Made by a program: the position numbers and the translations under genes. The notes beneath the pieces were generated by a model. It saw nothing but the letters and a program-made list of their open reading frames with translations, was not told where the DNA came from and ran no database searches. A stretch of 64,000 nt of DNA. It comes from Pseudomonas parafulva NBRC 16636 = DSM 17004 (GTDB lineage Bacteria; Pseudomonadota; Gammaproteobacteria; Pseudomonadales; Pseudomonadaceae). The DNA lies in assembly GCF_000730645.1 (NCBI RefSeq), contig NZ_BBIU01000025.1, positions 1-64,000 on the forward strand, written 5' to 3'. Positions within the stretch are counted from its first letter, which is position 1; each line of letters starts with the position of its first letter. Below, in pieces: positions 8,910 to 17,604 of this stretch.

Positions 8910-10392
8910 CCGCCGCGCATCACGCCCCACCCTGCTGGCCACGGGCATCCGTGCCCTGGCGCTGGCGACCGTGCTGGCCGCCCCGGCCCTGGCCGACCAG
9001 GCGGCCAAGCCCGACACCGCGGCGGCCCGCCCGGCCAATACGCTGCAATCGCTGGCTGAGCTCGACGGCAAGGCCCCCAGCCGTCGTCAGCTGAACATTC
9101 AGCACTGGAATACGGCCGAGGGCGCACGCGTGCTGTTCGTCGAAGCCCGCGAACTGCCCATGTTCGACCTGCGCGTAACCTTCGCCGCTGGCAGCAGCCA
9201 GGATGGCGCCACCCCCGGGGTGGCAGCTCTGACCAACGCCATGCTCAATGAAGGCGTGGCCGGCAAGGACGTGACCGCCATCGCCCAGGGCTTCGAGGGC
9301 CTGGGCGCGGACTTCGGCAATGGTTCCTACCGCGACATGGCCGTGGCCTCGCTGCGCAGCCTCAGTGCCAAGGACAAGCGTGAACCTGCACTGAAGCTGT
9401 TCACTGAGGTCGCGGGCAAGCCCACCTTCCCTGAAGAGGCCCTCAAACGCATCAAGAACCAGATGCTGGCGGGCTTCGAGTACGACAAGCAGAACCCGGG
9501 TAAAATTGCAGGCAAGGCGCTGTTCGAAAAACTCTACGGTACCCACCCCTACGCGCACCCGAGCGACGGCAGCCCTGAGAGCATCAACAGCCTTGGCCTT
9601 GCACAATTGCGTGCATTCCATGCCAAGGCCTATACCCCAGGCAACGCGGTCATCGCCTTGGTCGGCGACCTGAGCCGCAGCGAAGCCGAAGCCATCGCCG
9701 CCCAGGTGTCCGCCGGCCTGCCGAAAGGCCCTGCATTGCCCGCCCCGGCCCAGCCAGCCGACGCCAAGGCCGGGCTCACCCACATCGACTTCCCCTCCAA
9801 GCAAACCCACCTGATGCTTGCCGAGCTGGGCATCGACCGCCAGGACAAGGACTGGCCGGCGCTTTCGCTGGGCAACCAGATCCTGGGCGGTGGCGCGTTC
9901 GGTACGCGGCTGATGAGCGAAGTGCGGGAAAAACGTGGCCTGACTTACGGCGTGTATTCAGCGTTCAGCCCGATGCAGGTGCGCGGGCCCTTCATGATCA
10001 ACCTGCAAACCCGTGCCGAGCTTAGCGAAGGGACGCTGAAGCTGGTTCAGGGTATTCTTGCCGATTACCTCAGCACGGGCCCGACCCAGCAGGAGCTGGA
10101 CGACGCCAAACGCGAACTGGCCGGCAGCTTCCCGCTGTCCAATGCCAGCAACGAAAGCATTGTTGGGCAGTTGGGCGCCATTGGCTTCTACAACCTGCCG
10201 CTGACGTGGCTGGAGGACTTCATGCAGCAGTCCCAGGCGCTGACCGTCGAGCAGGTCAAGGCCGCCATGAACCGGCACCTGGCCGCTGACAAACTGGTGA
10301 TCGTCACCGTCGGCCCGAACGTGCCGCAAAAGCCGTTGCCTGCCCCCACCGACAAACCCACCGAGCCAGCCCTCGGGGTACCGGAGCACTAA
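8902..10392 (+). CDS. M16 family peptidase, non-catalytic partner, exported (pair 1)
   Basis: The 496-residue protein has an N-terminal signal peptide (up to about residue 33, APALADQ) and two M16-like domains. The HxxEH zinc motif is absent: the equivalent position reads NAMLNEG. The R/Y pair typical of the partner subunit is present in KRGLTYGVYS. The start at 8902 overlaps the upstream gene by eight bases. A start at 8872 is possible but would lengthen the overlap and spoil the signal peptide. It probably completes the substrate chamber with the upstream gene product. Confidence 0.9.
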   Translation: MSDRRASRPTLLATGIRALALATVLAAPALADQAAKPDTAAARPANTLQSLAELDGKAPSRRQLNIQHWNTAEGARVLFVEARELPMFDLRVTFAAGSSQDGATPGVAALTNAMLNEGVAGKDVTAIAQGFEGLGADFGNGSYRDMAVASLRSLSAKDKREPALKLFTEVAGKPTFPEEALKRIKNQMLAGFEYDKQNPGKIAGKALFEKLYGTHPYAHPSDGSPESINSLGLAQLRAFHAKAYTPGNAVIALVGDLSRSEAEAIAAQVSAGLPKGPALPAPAQPADAKAGLTHIDFPSKQTHLMLAELGIDRQDKDWPALSLGNQILGGGAFGTRLMSEVREKRGLTYGVYSAFSPMQVRGPFMINLQTRAELSEGTLKLVQGILADYLSTGPTQQELDDAKRELAGSFPLSNASNESIVGQLGAIGFYNLPLTWLEDFMQQSQALTVEQVKAAMNRHLAADKLVIVTVGPNVPQKPLPAPTDKPTEPALGVPEH

Positions 10393-10994
10393 TGCCAAGA
10401 TCCACCCCTCCCGCCCGCCCACAGCCGGGCCAGAGCAAAGGCTCGGGCCACCTGCGCATCATCGCCGGCCAGTGGCGCAGCCGGCGCCTGGCGGTGCCTG
10501 ACGGCGAAGGCTTGCGCCCAACCCCCGACCGGGTACGTGAAACCCTGTTCAACTGGCTGGCGCCCTACATCGAAGGGGCCCGGGTACTGGATGCCTTCAC
10601 GGGCAGCGGCGCCCTGGTGCTCGAGGCCTTGTCACGCGGGGCCGAGGATGCCGTGGCGCTGGACAGCAACCCGGCCGCCATCGCCAACCTGAAAAACAAC
10701 CTGGAGCTTCTGCGTTGCCCACGGGGGCAGATCCTGCAGACCGACGCCCTGCGCTACCTGCAGGCACCGGCCAAACAGCAGTTCGATGTGGTGTTCCTCG
10801 ACCCGCCGTTCCACCAGCAACTGCTGGCTGAAACCTGCAACCTGCTGGAGCAGAACCAGTGGTTGCGCGAGCAGGCATGGGTATACACCGAGAGCGAAGC
10901 GGCGCCGTCCAGCCTGCAACTGCCTGCCAGCTGGCGCCTGCACCGTGAGAAAAAAACCGGCCAGGTGCATTACGCACTGTGGCAGCGGGGCTAG
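10392..10994 (+). CDS. rsmD: 16S rRNA (guanine966-N2)-methyltransferase RsmD
   Basis: RsmD (200 residues) methylates G966 of 16S rRNA with SAM during 30S assembly. Diagnostic segments are RIIAGQWRSRRL near the N terminus, RPTPDRVRETLFNWL, the SAM motif LDAFTGSGALVLEALSRGA, and the catalytic DPPF motif in VVFLDPPF. The start codon overlaps the stop of the preceding peptidase gene by one base (TAATG), so it is cotranscribed. Its position between two M16 pairs looks like gene-order accident rather than shared function. Confidence 0.95.
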   Translation: MPRSTPPARPQPGQSKGSGHLRIIAGQWRSRRLAVPDGEGLRPTPDRVRETLFNWLAPYIEGARVLDAFTGSGALVLEALSRGAEDAVALDSNPAAIANLKNNLELLRCPRGQILQTDALRYLQAPAKQQFDVVFLDPPFHQQLLAETCNLLEQNQWLREQAWVYTESEAAPSSLQLPASWRLHREKKTGQVHYALWQRG

Positions 10995-11065
10995 TTATCT
11001 AGCGCAGGCAGGGCGCGCCATTGGCTGAAGCTGTTGGGGTTTCCAACCACCCGAGCACTTCAGCC

Positions 11066-12409
11066 ATGCCACTACCCTCACCTGCGCCGGCCCCTCTCGA
11101 AGGGGTGCCCGAGGCACTTGCGTCTCTTGCAGCTGCCACCCCTTCCCCCCTTCAGCATTTCACCCTGGAAAACGGCTTGTCCGTTTACCTTCGCCAGCAG
11201 CACGGAACCTCGCTTGCCGCTGTGCAACTGTGGTACCACGTGGGCACCAGCCACGAACCGGCAGGCCACACCAACCTGTCACACCTGCTCGAACACCTGA
11301 TCTTCGAAGGCAGCAGCAAGCTCGCGGCCGGGGATTATTCCCGCGTCGTCGCACGGCTGGGCGGCCGGGCCAATGCCAGCACCCGCCTGGATGCGACCGC
11401 TTACGAGATCTCGCTACCCGTCTCACGCTTGCCAGTGGCGCTGGAGATCATGGCCGATGCCATGCACAGCGCGACCTTCGACGCCCCTGACCTGGCCCGG
11501 GCTGCCAAGGCGATCGTCGACGAACGCCGCCTCAAGCTCGATACACAGCCAGCCCAGCAAGCACTCGACCACCACCACGCACTGGCACACGGTAACAGCC
11601 CCTATGCAGCCCCAAGCTTCGGCAATGCAGCCGACCTGGGCAGCCTAGATTTGCAGCAACTGCGTACCTGGTACCGCACCTGGTATCGCCCGAGCAACGC
11701 CACCCTGGTGGTGGTCGGCGATATCGACTTGGCAACGCTGCGCGGGCCTGTGGACAAGTACTTTTCACCCTTGATCAGTGGGCCTGTCACAGACTGCCCG
11801 GCACCCAGGCACGACGACGCGCTACAGGCGCGCACGCACACCGTCAGCTTGCCGGGGCTCGCCCATGGCCTGTTCATGTCGTTCAACGTTCCTGGCTGCG
11901 CCACCGCACCCGACGAAACCACCACCGCGGCCCTCGAACTGATCGGAGAGCTGCTTGGCCAAGGCGCCAGCTCTTGGCTCTACAGCGAACTGGTGCGGGA
12001 CCAGCATGTACTAACTGGTGTAAGAGTGAATTACGACCCCCTGGTACGCGGGGACACGCTGCTCACCGTTGCCGCCTACGTGAATACCACCCACGCCACC
12101 CCCGAGCAGGCCGCCGAGGCGGTGTACCAGCAAATTGACCAGCTACGCAGCCTGACGCTGCCCAGCAGTGAACTGCAGCACCTGAAGCTGGGCATGCTGG
12201 CAAGGCGGCTGTTCACCCTTGAAGACCCCGCCTCGCAGGCCGAGCGCATTGGCTCGGTAGCTGCGGCCGGTCAACCCGCCAGCTTGGTCGACAGCGAAGC
12301 AGCTCGGCTGGTGGCCATCGACGCAAGCACCCTGCAACAAGTGGCCAATACCTACCTGGGGCGTGAACGCCTGACCATCACCTTCCTTCGGCCAGGAGCG
12401 CAAGCATGA
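11066..12409 (+). CDS. M16 family zinc peptidase, catalytic subunit, no signal peptide (pair 2)
   Basis: This 447-residue protein is a second M16B catalytic subunit with the zinc motif HLLEH at residues 73-77 and the downstream acidic ligand in IVDERRLK. Unlike the pair-1 catalytic subunit, it has no signal peptide. From the ATG at 11066 the N terminus is MPLPSPAPAPLEG. A TTG start at 11021 would add 15 residues, also without a signal. The protein is therefore predicted to be cytoplasmic, or exported by a route not visible here. Its stop overlaps the next gene by four bases. Confidence 0.85.
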   Translation: MPLPSPAPAPLEGVPEALASLAAATPSPLQHFTLENGLSVYLRQQHGTSLAAVQLWYHVGTSHEPAGHTNLSHLLEHLIFEGSSKLAAGDYSRVVARLGGRANASTRLDATAYEISLPVSRLPVALEIMADAMHSATFDAPDLARAAKAIVDERRLKLDTQPAQQALDHHHALAHGNSPYAAPSFGNAADLGSLDLQQLRTWYRTWYRPSNATLVVVGDIDLATLRGPVDKYFSPLISGPVTDCPAPRHDDALQARTHTVSLPGLAHGLFMSFNVPGCATAPDETTTAALELIGELLGQGASSWLYSELVRDQHVLTGVRVNYDPLVRGDTLLTVAAYVNTTHATPEQAAEAVYQQIDQLRSLTLPSSELQHLKLGMLARRLFTLEDPASQAERIGSVAAAGQPASLVDSEAARLVAIDASTLQQVANTYLGRERLTITFLRPGAQA

Positions 12410-13806
12410 CGCACGAACAGTTGCCACCTCATCACCCCCTGCTTTGCCAAGGCCCCACCACAGACCCGGCATTGGCCGCGATGGCGAACCTGGAGTCCAT
12501 GCAGGCTATCAAGCTCGGCAGGGCGCCCTCCGTGCAGGCGACCGCCGAGCAATGGCAAACGGCCGAGGGGACAAGAGTCAGCTTCATTGCAGCGCAGGGT
12601 CGCCCCATGATCGACCTGGTGCTGCGCTTCAGGGCCGGCAGCATGCTGGACGGTGACACCCCAGGCCTGGCAGCACTTGCCCTGTACAGCCTCGACCAAG
12701 GCACCGAAGACCTGGACGCGGCACAGTTCGCCCAACGGCTGGCAGGGCTGGGTGCAACCCTGAGCAGGAAAATCAGCGAGGACAGCACCTCCATTGCCCT
12801 GCGATGCCTGAGCATGCCCACGTTACGGGCACAAGCCATCGGCTTGCTGACGCAAATGGTGGCCCGGCCAGCACTGCGCGAGGCTGAGGTGGCGAAGATC
12901 CGCGAACGCATAGCGTTCAATCAGGCCCGGCAAAGCCGACACCCCATTCTGCGAATGGCCAATGCCACCATGAGCCATGTGTTCCACGGCCACCCCTACG
13001 CTGCGCAGCCGGCCGCACGACCGGCTGATGACCTGGGTGCCGAGCAGGTTCGCGCCTTCCACCAGAAGGCCTACTCGGCCAACAACCTGGACATCGGCCT
13101 AGTCGGTGATGTGAGCCGCGCTGAGGCCGAGCAGTTGGTAAATATGCTGGTGCAGGCGCTACCGCAGCAGTGGGCGGCGCAAACCCCGCCCGCCCCGGTC
13201 GACCCTCTACCCCTGGTGCAACACCTGGATTTCGCTGGCAGCGCTACCCAGGCGATGCTGACCATAGCGGCCAGGGTTGCCCCCAAGGACCCGCCCTACC
13301 CTGCATTGGTGCTGCTCACCGCCATTCTGGGGGGCAGTTACGAGGCTCGCCTTACCCAGGAACTGCGCCACCTGCGCAGCCTTACCTACGCCGTGTCGGC
13401 GTTTCTCAGGCCGCTCGATGCAACCACCCTGTTCCAGATTCACTGGGATGTAGTGCCCCAGCACCGCGATGCATCGGGTGCGCTGGTATCGGCCATGCTG
13501 AACTGCCTGCGCGAGCATGGGCCCAGCCAGGCCGAGTGTGACATGGCGGTAAACCAGATCGCCGCCCGGCTGCACCATGACCTGGCCGACCACGGCAAAC
13601 TGGCCAGTGCACTGGCCACCTACAGCCACCAAGGCTTGCCAGCCGACCACCTGACTACCTACGTGGACACCCTGGCGGCGCTGACACCTGCCAACCTGCT
13701 GGAAGCCGCTCAGGTATGGCTGGGCCAGGCGCCAGAAGTGTTCGTTACCAGCGGCCCTGCCGTCGAGCAACTGCCGCTCTCGCAGCCCACGCCAGGCGAG
13801 CGCTAG
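12406..13806 (+). CDS. M16 family peptidase, non-catalytic partner, no signal peptide (pair 2)
   Basis: The 466-residue product resembles the pair-1 partner subunit. The HxxEH motif is missing (LALYSLDQG in its place), while the R/Y-type segment LRSLTYAVSAF is kept. No signal peptide is visible in MTHEQLPPHHPLL. The start overlaps the upstream stop by four bases (ATGA), so it is coupled to the catalytic subunit gene. The pair repeats the organisation of genes 7554-10392 and probably arose by an old duplication followed by loss or gain of export signals. Confidence 0.87.
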   Translation: MTHEQLPPHHPLLCQGPTTDPALAAMANLESMQAIKLGRAPSVQATAEQWQTAEGTRVSFIAAQGRPMIDLVLRFRAGSMLDGDTPGLAALALYSLDQGTEDLDAAQFAQRLAGLGATLSRKISEDSTSIALRCLSMPTLRAQAIGLLTQMVARPALREAEVAKIRERIAFNQARQSRHPILRMANATMSHVFHGHPYAAQPAARPADDLGAEQVRAFHQKAYSANNLDIGLVGDVSRAEAEQLVNMLVQALPQQWAAQTPPAPVDPLPLVQHLDFAGSATQAMLTIAARVAPKDPPYPALVLLTAILGGSYEARLTQELRHLRSLTYAVSAFLRPLDATTLFQIHWDVVPQHRDASGALVSAMLNCLREHGPSQAECDMAVNQIAARLHHDLADHGKLASALATYSHQGLPADHLTTYVDTLAALTPANLLEAAQVWLGQAPEVFVTSGPAVEQLPLSQPTPGER

Positions 13807-13865
13807 CCCGGGCAGGGCGGCGCGGTTCGTGGCATGCTAGGCGGGCACCTCATGAGCCGCCCAGC

Positions 13866-14858
13866 ATGCCCAACCCTGACGCCACCTTTCGCCCCGCCAC
13901 CGGCCTTTCCAATCCGCACCTGCAGACATTGTGGGGGCCGCTGTGGCGCAAGATGCCTGACTTGCAGCGCGAGCGGGAGCGTATGTGGCTGGCCGATGGC
14001 GACTTCATCGACCTGGACTGGCACGGCCCACACCAGCCAGACGCCCCCTTGGTACTGGTGCTGCACGGCCTCACCGGCTCGTCCCAGTCACATTACGTAA
14101 AAGGGCTGCAGCAAGCCTTGCACGCCTGTGGTTGGGCCAGCGCAGCGGTGAACTGGCGAGGTTGCTCGGGTGAACCCAACCTGCTGCCACGCAGCTATCA
14201 CTCCGGTGCCAGCGAAGACCTAGCTGAAGTCGTCAGCCACGTAAGGGCGCGGCGCCCACTGGCGCCCCTGTATGCGGTAGGTTACTCGCTGGGTGGCAAC
14301 GTGTTGCTCAAGTACCTGGGCGAATGCGGCGCGGCCAGCCAGTTGCAGGCCGCGGTGGCGGTTTCGGTGCCGTTTCGTCTTGATCACTGCGCCGACCGCA
14401 TCGCCCAGGGGTTTTCCAAGGTGTACCAGGCCCACTTCATGCGCGAGATGCTGGCCTATGTGCAGGTCAAGCAACGTCACTTCCATGACAATGCCCATCA
14501 CGACCGGTTGGCAACCCTGGAACAATTGGGGCCACTGGGCAACCTGCGCACGTTCTGGGAGTTCGACGCCAAGGTCACCGCGCCACTCAACGGCTTCAGC
14601 GACGTGCACGATTACTACCGTCGGTCATCCAGCCACTTCTTCCTCAAGCAGAACTGTACGCCCACGTTGATTATCCACGCCAACGATGATCCGTTCGTTT
14701 CGACCCGGAGCCTGCCGGGCCCTGGGGACCTGGCTTCGAACACCCGGTTCGAACTGCACGGTCGAGGTGGCCATGTGGGGTTTGTGGAGGGCAGCCTGCG
14801 GCGCCCGGGGTACTACCTCGAACGCCGGATACCGCAGTGGCTGATGCAGGGCCAATGA
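13866..14858 (+). CDS. YheT-family alpha/beta hydrolase
   Basis: This 330-residue hydrolase belongs to the YheT/UPF0017 group. Visible motifs are the oxyanion-hole segment VLHGLTGSSQSHY, the nucleophile elbow GYSLGGN, and a late aspartate and histidine (ANDDPFV and RGGHVGFVEG) completing the triad. The N-terminal SNPHLQTLWGPL is typical of the family. Its physiological substrate is not established and no catalytic partner is nearby. The start at 13866 gives family length; an upstream extension to 13716 overlaps the peptidase gene and is rejected. Confidence 0.88.
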   Translation: MPNPDATFRPATGLSNPHLQTLWGPLWRKMPDLQRERERMWLADGDFIDLDWHGPHQPDAPLVLVLHGLTGSSQSHYVKGLQQALHACGWASAAVNWRGCSGEPNLLPRSYHSGASEDLAEVVSHVRARRPLAPLYAVGYSLGGNVLLKYLGECGAASQLQAAVAVSVPFRLDHCADRIAQGFSKVYQAHFMREMLAYVQVKQRHFHDNAHHDRLATLEQLGPLGNLRTFWEFDAKVTAPLNGFSDVHDYYRRSSSHFFLKQNCTPTLIIHANDDPFVSTRSLPGPGDLASNTRFELHGRGGHVGFVEGSLRRPGYYLERRIPQWLMQGQ

Positions 14859-14865
14859 GCCGCGA

Positions 14866-15720
14866 TCAGCTGCCAGTCGCTACACCCCGTGCCGGGTCGT
14901 TGATCCACTCACTCCACGAGCCGGCATACAGCTTGCCTAACGGGTAACCGGCAAGCGCCAGGGCAAACAGGTTATGGCACGCCGTTACACCTGAGCCGCA
15001 GTACGCCACAACCTGCTCCGGCGCACGCCCGGCCAACTGCTGGTCAAACCGCTGCCGCAGCTGCTCAGGCGGCAGGAAACGCCCGTCAGGCCCCAGGTTG
15101 TCGGTAAAGGCCGCACATTGGGCGCCAGGGATGTGCCCCGCTACCGGGTCTATCGGCTCTACCTCACCGCGAAAGCGTGGCTGTGCGCGGGCATCGAGCA
15201 GGGTCACGTCGCTCGCACCCAGGCGACTGGCCAGGTGCTCGGCATCGATCAGCAGCTTGCCGTCGGGTTTGCCAACGAACGCTCCCTCCCGCTTGGGCGG
15301 TGGGTCGAGGCTTAATGGCAAATGGGCGGCGTGCCAGGCCTTCAGCCCCCCGTCCAGAATCGCCACGCCACTACGTTTGCCCAGCCAGGCCAGCAGCCAC
15401 CAGGCCCGGGCAGCGAAAGCCCCGGGGCCATCGTCGTAAAGCACCACCTGGCTATCGTCGTCGATACCCCAGTCGCGCAGCCGCTCAGCCAGCCTGGCCG
15501 GGTCGGGCAACGGATGCCTGCCGGTCACTCCTTTGCTGATCGGGCCGCTGAGGTCACGCTCCAGGTCGGCGAAGTGGGCCCCGGCAATATGCCCTTGGGC
15601 GTAGCTACGCTGGCCATAGTCCACATCTTCAAGGGCAAAGCGGCAGTCGAGGATCACCAGCCCGGGCGAGCCCAGCCGCTCGGCCAATTGCTGTGGGGTG
15701 ATCAGTTGCGCAAGTGGCAT
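14866..15720 (-). CDS. Two-domain sulfurtransferase, 3-mercaptopyruvate sulfurtransferase type
   Basis: The 284-residue protein has tandem rhodanese domains. Only the C-terminal one carries the active-site cysteine (C241), in the loop CGSGVTA. A CGxGVTA loop is typical of 3-mercaptopyruvate sulfurtransferases (SseA), whereas classical thiosulfate:cyanide rhodaneses have CRKGVT-type loops. It may therefore transfer sulfur from 3-mercaptopyruvate rather than thiosulfate, although many genomes label it thiosulfate sulfurtransferase. It is convergent with the YheT-like gene and has no evident operon partner. Confidence 0.88.
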   Translation of the reverse strand: MPLAQLITPQQLAERLGSPGLVILDCRFALEDVDYGQRSYAQGHIAGAHFADLERDLSGPISKGVTGRHPLPDPARLAERLRDWGIDDDSQVVLYDDGPGAFAARAWWLLAWLGKRSGVAILDGGLKAWHAAHLPLSLDPPPKREGAFVGKPDGKLLIDAEHLASRLGASDVTLLDARAQPRFRGEVEPIDPVAGHIPGAQCAAFTDNLGPDGRFLPPEQLRQRFDQQLAGRAPEQVVAYCGSGVTACHNLFALALAGYPLGKLYAGSWSEWINDPARGVATGS

Positions 15721-15925
15721 GACAATCTCCTAGTCGATGACGCCAAGCCGTGCCAGGTCTGCAGGGCCTGGTTGAACGGTACATGAAATACCTGGCGAAG
15801 GCGCACAAACCTCGCGCCGCAGCATGGGGAGAAGTATAGTGGCCCCAGCCGGCCACATGACTTGGCCGGGCGCAGTCGCTGCGCTACCATCCGACTCCCC
15901 AACGCACTCCAGCCAGGATGACGCG

Positions 15926-16405
15926 ATGAACCGAGTGTTGTACCCGGGTACTTTCGACCCCATTACCAAAGGCCATGGCGATCTGGTGGAGCGCGCCTCG
16001 CGGCTGTTCGACACCGTGATCATCGCGGTGGCAGCCAGCCCCAAGAAAAACCCGCTGTTCCCACTGGAGCAACGGGTAGCGCTGGCGCGTGAGGTCACCA
16101 AGCACCTGCCCAATGTCGAAGTCATCGGCTTTTCTTCGCTCCTGGCGCACTTTGCCAAGGAACAGGGCGCCAACGTCTTTCTTCGTGGCCTGCGCGCGGT
16201 GTCCGATTTCGAGTACGAGTTCCAGCTGGCGAACATGAACCGGCAACTGGCGCCGGATGTAGAAAGCCTGTTCCTCACACCTTCCGAGCGCTACTCGTTC
16301 ATTTCCTCGACCCTGGTGCGGGAAATCGCAGCGCTGGGCGGCGATATCAGCAAGTTCGTCCACCCGGCGGTGGCAGACGCGCTGACCGAGCGCTTCAAGC
16401 AGTAG
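15926..16405 (+). CDS. coaD: Phosphopantetheine adenylyltransferase CoaD
   Basis: CoaD (159 residues) transfers AMP from ATP to 4'-phosphopantetheine, the penultimate step of coenzyme A synthesis. The nucleotidyltransferase motif appears as GTFDPITKGH near the N terminus, and the second motif ISSTLVREI near the C terminus. The start at 15926 yields the standard length; the longer frame from 15824 adds non-conserved residues. The small ferredoxin gene follows about 107 bases downstream, as commonly seen in Pseudomonas. Confidence 0.97.
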   Translation: MNRVLYPGTFDPITKGHGDLVERASRLFDTVIIAVAASPKKNPLFPLEQRVALAREVTKHLPNVEVIGFSSLLAHFAKEQGANVFLRGLRAVSDFEYEFQLANMNRQLAPDVESLFLTPSERYSFISSTLVREIAALGGDISKFVHPAVADALTERFKQ

Positions 16406-16512
16406 CCACGTTTGCCAGTTTGTCGCGCCCGCGTGCACTGCGGGCGCGAATGCGGCACAATTGTGCCCTTGCGTTGAACATGCCCGGGCCAGGAGCCCCG
16501 GCCGGAGCCCCC

Positions 16513-16764
16513 ATGTCTTTGATCATCACCGACGATTGCATCAATTGCGACGTCTGCGAACCCGAGTGCCCGAACGAGGCCATCTCCCAAGGCGAAGAGA
16601 TCTACGTGATCGACCCCAACCTGTGCACCCAGTGCGTAGGGCACTACGATGAGCCCCAGTGCCAGCAGGTATGCCCGGTAGACTGCATCCCGCTGGATGA
16701 AGCCCACCCGGAAAGCGAAGAACAGCTGATGGCCAAGTACCTCAGGATTACCGGCAAGGCCTGA
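16513..16764 (+). CDS. YfhL-type ferredoxin with two [4Fe-4S] clusters
   Basis: This 83-residue ferredoxin has an N-terminal CINCDVCEPECP motif and a second set CTQC...QC..VCPVDC. The insertion GHYDEPQ between the second-cluster cysteines is typical of the Allochromatium/YfhL type of low-potential ferredoxins. It should act as a cytoplasmic electron carrier; the partner is not identifiable from context. The start at 16513 was chosen because upstream residues (from 16420) are not ferredoxin-like. Confidence 0.93.
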   Translation: MSLIITDDCINCDVCEPECPNEAISQGEEIYVIDPNLCTQCVGHYDEPQCQQVCPVDCIPLDEAHPESEEQLMAKYLRITGKA

Positions 16765-16788
16765 GCCCGGGCGGGCAGCAGCGGGTGC

Positions 16789-17601
16789 TCAGCGCTGGCA
16801 GCGTGGGCAGAACACGCTGGCCCGCTGGCCCAGTTTCACATCCCGCAGTTCGGTACCGCACACCTTGCACGGCTGGCCGCCGCGCCCGTAAGCGAACAGG
16901 GTCTGCTGAAAATACCCGGGCTGGCCATCGCCGCCGATGAAATCCCGCAAGGTCGTCCCGCCCTGTTCGATGGCGGCGGCCAGCACCCGCTTGATCTCGA
17001 TCGCCAGTTTCAGATAACGCGCCCGCGAGATGCCACCGGCCGGCCGGCGTGGGTCGATGCCGGCGGCAAACAGCGCCTCGGTGGCGTAGATGTTGCCCAC
17101 CCCCACCACCACGGCGTTGTCCATGATGAACGGTTTGACGGCCATCGACCGCCCGCGCGAAAGCTGGAACAACCGCTCACCATCGAACAGGTCGGTCAGC
17201 GGTTCAGGCCCCAGGCGCAGCAACAGCTCATGATTGAGCGGGTCCTGGCTCCAGAGCATCGCGCCAAAGCGGCGGGGGTCGGTGTAGCGCAGCATCAGGC
17301 CCGATTCCAGCTCGATATCCACGTGCTCGTGCTTGCCGGGCGGCAGACCCAGCTCGACCAACCGCAAGTTGCCTGACATGCCAAGGTGGCTGATGAGGGT
17401 GCCGACCTCGGCATTGATCAGCAGGTATTTCGCCCGCCGCTCGACAGTGACGATACGTTGCCCGGACAAGCGGACGTCCAGGTCTTCCGGCACAGGCCAG
17501 CGCAGGCGCCTGTCACGCACCACCACACGGCTGACCCGCTGGCCCTCCAGGTGCGGCGCGATCCCGCGCCGGGTGGTTTCTACTTCAGGAAGTTCCGGCA
17601 T
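16789..17601 (-). CDS. mutM: Formamidopyrimidine-DNA glycosylase MutM
   Basis: MutM (270 residues) excises 8-oxoguanine and other oxidised purines and cleaves the abasic site. The N terminus MPELPEVET contains the catalytic Pro2 (after Met removal) and Glu3. The C-terminal zinc finger is CKVC...CPRC. The start lies 3 bases downstream of the stop of the HDOD-domain gene, so the two share a transcript. It is convergent with the ferredoxin gene. Confidence 0.97.
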   Translation of the reverse strand: MPELPEVETTRRGIAPHLEGQRVSRVVVRDRRLRWPVPEDLDVRLSGQRIVTVERRAKYLLINAEVGTLISHLGMSGNLRLVELGLPPGKHEHVDIELESGLMLRYTDPRRFGAMLWSQDPLNHELLLRLGPEPLTDLFDGERLFQLSRGRSMAVKPFIMDNAVVVGVGNIYATEALFAAGIDPRRPAGGISRARYLKLAIEIKRVLAAAIEQGGTTLRDFIGGDGQPGYFQQTLFAYGRGGQPCKVCGTELRDVKLGQRASVFCPRCQR

Positions 17602-17604
17602 GTG

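Noticed and set aside
7563..9071. 502-codon minus-strand frame opposite the first M16 gene
   Set aside because: Gly/Gln/Val-rich antisense shadow without motifs or a translation signal.
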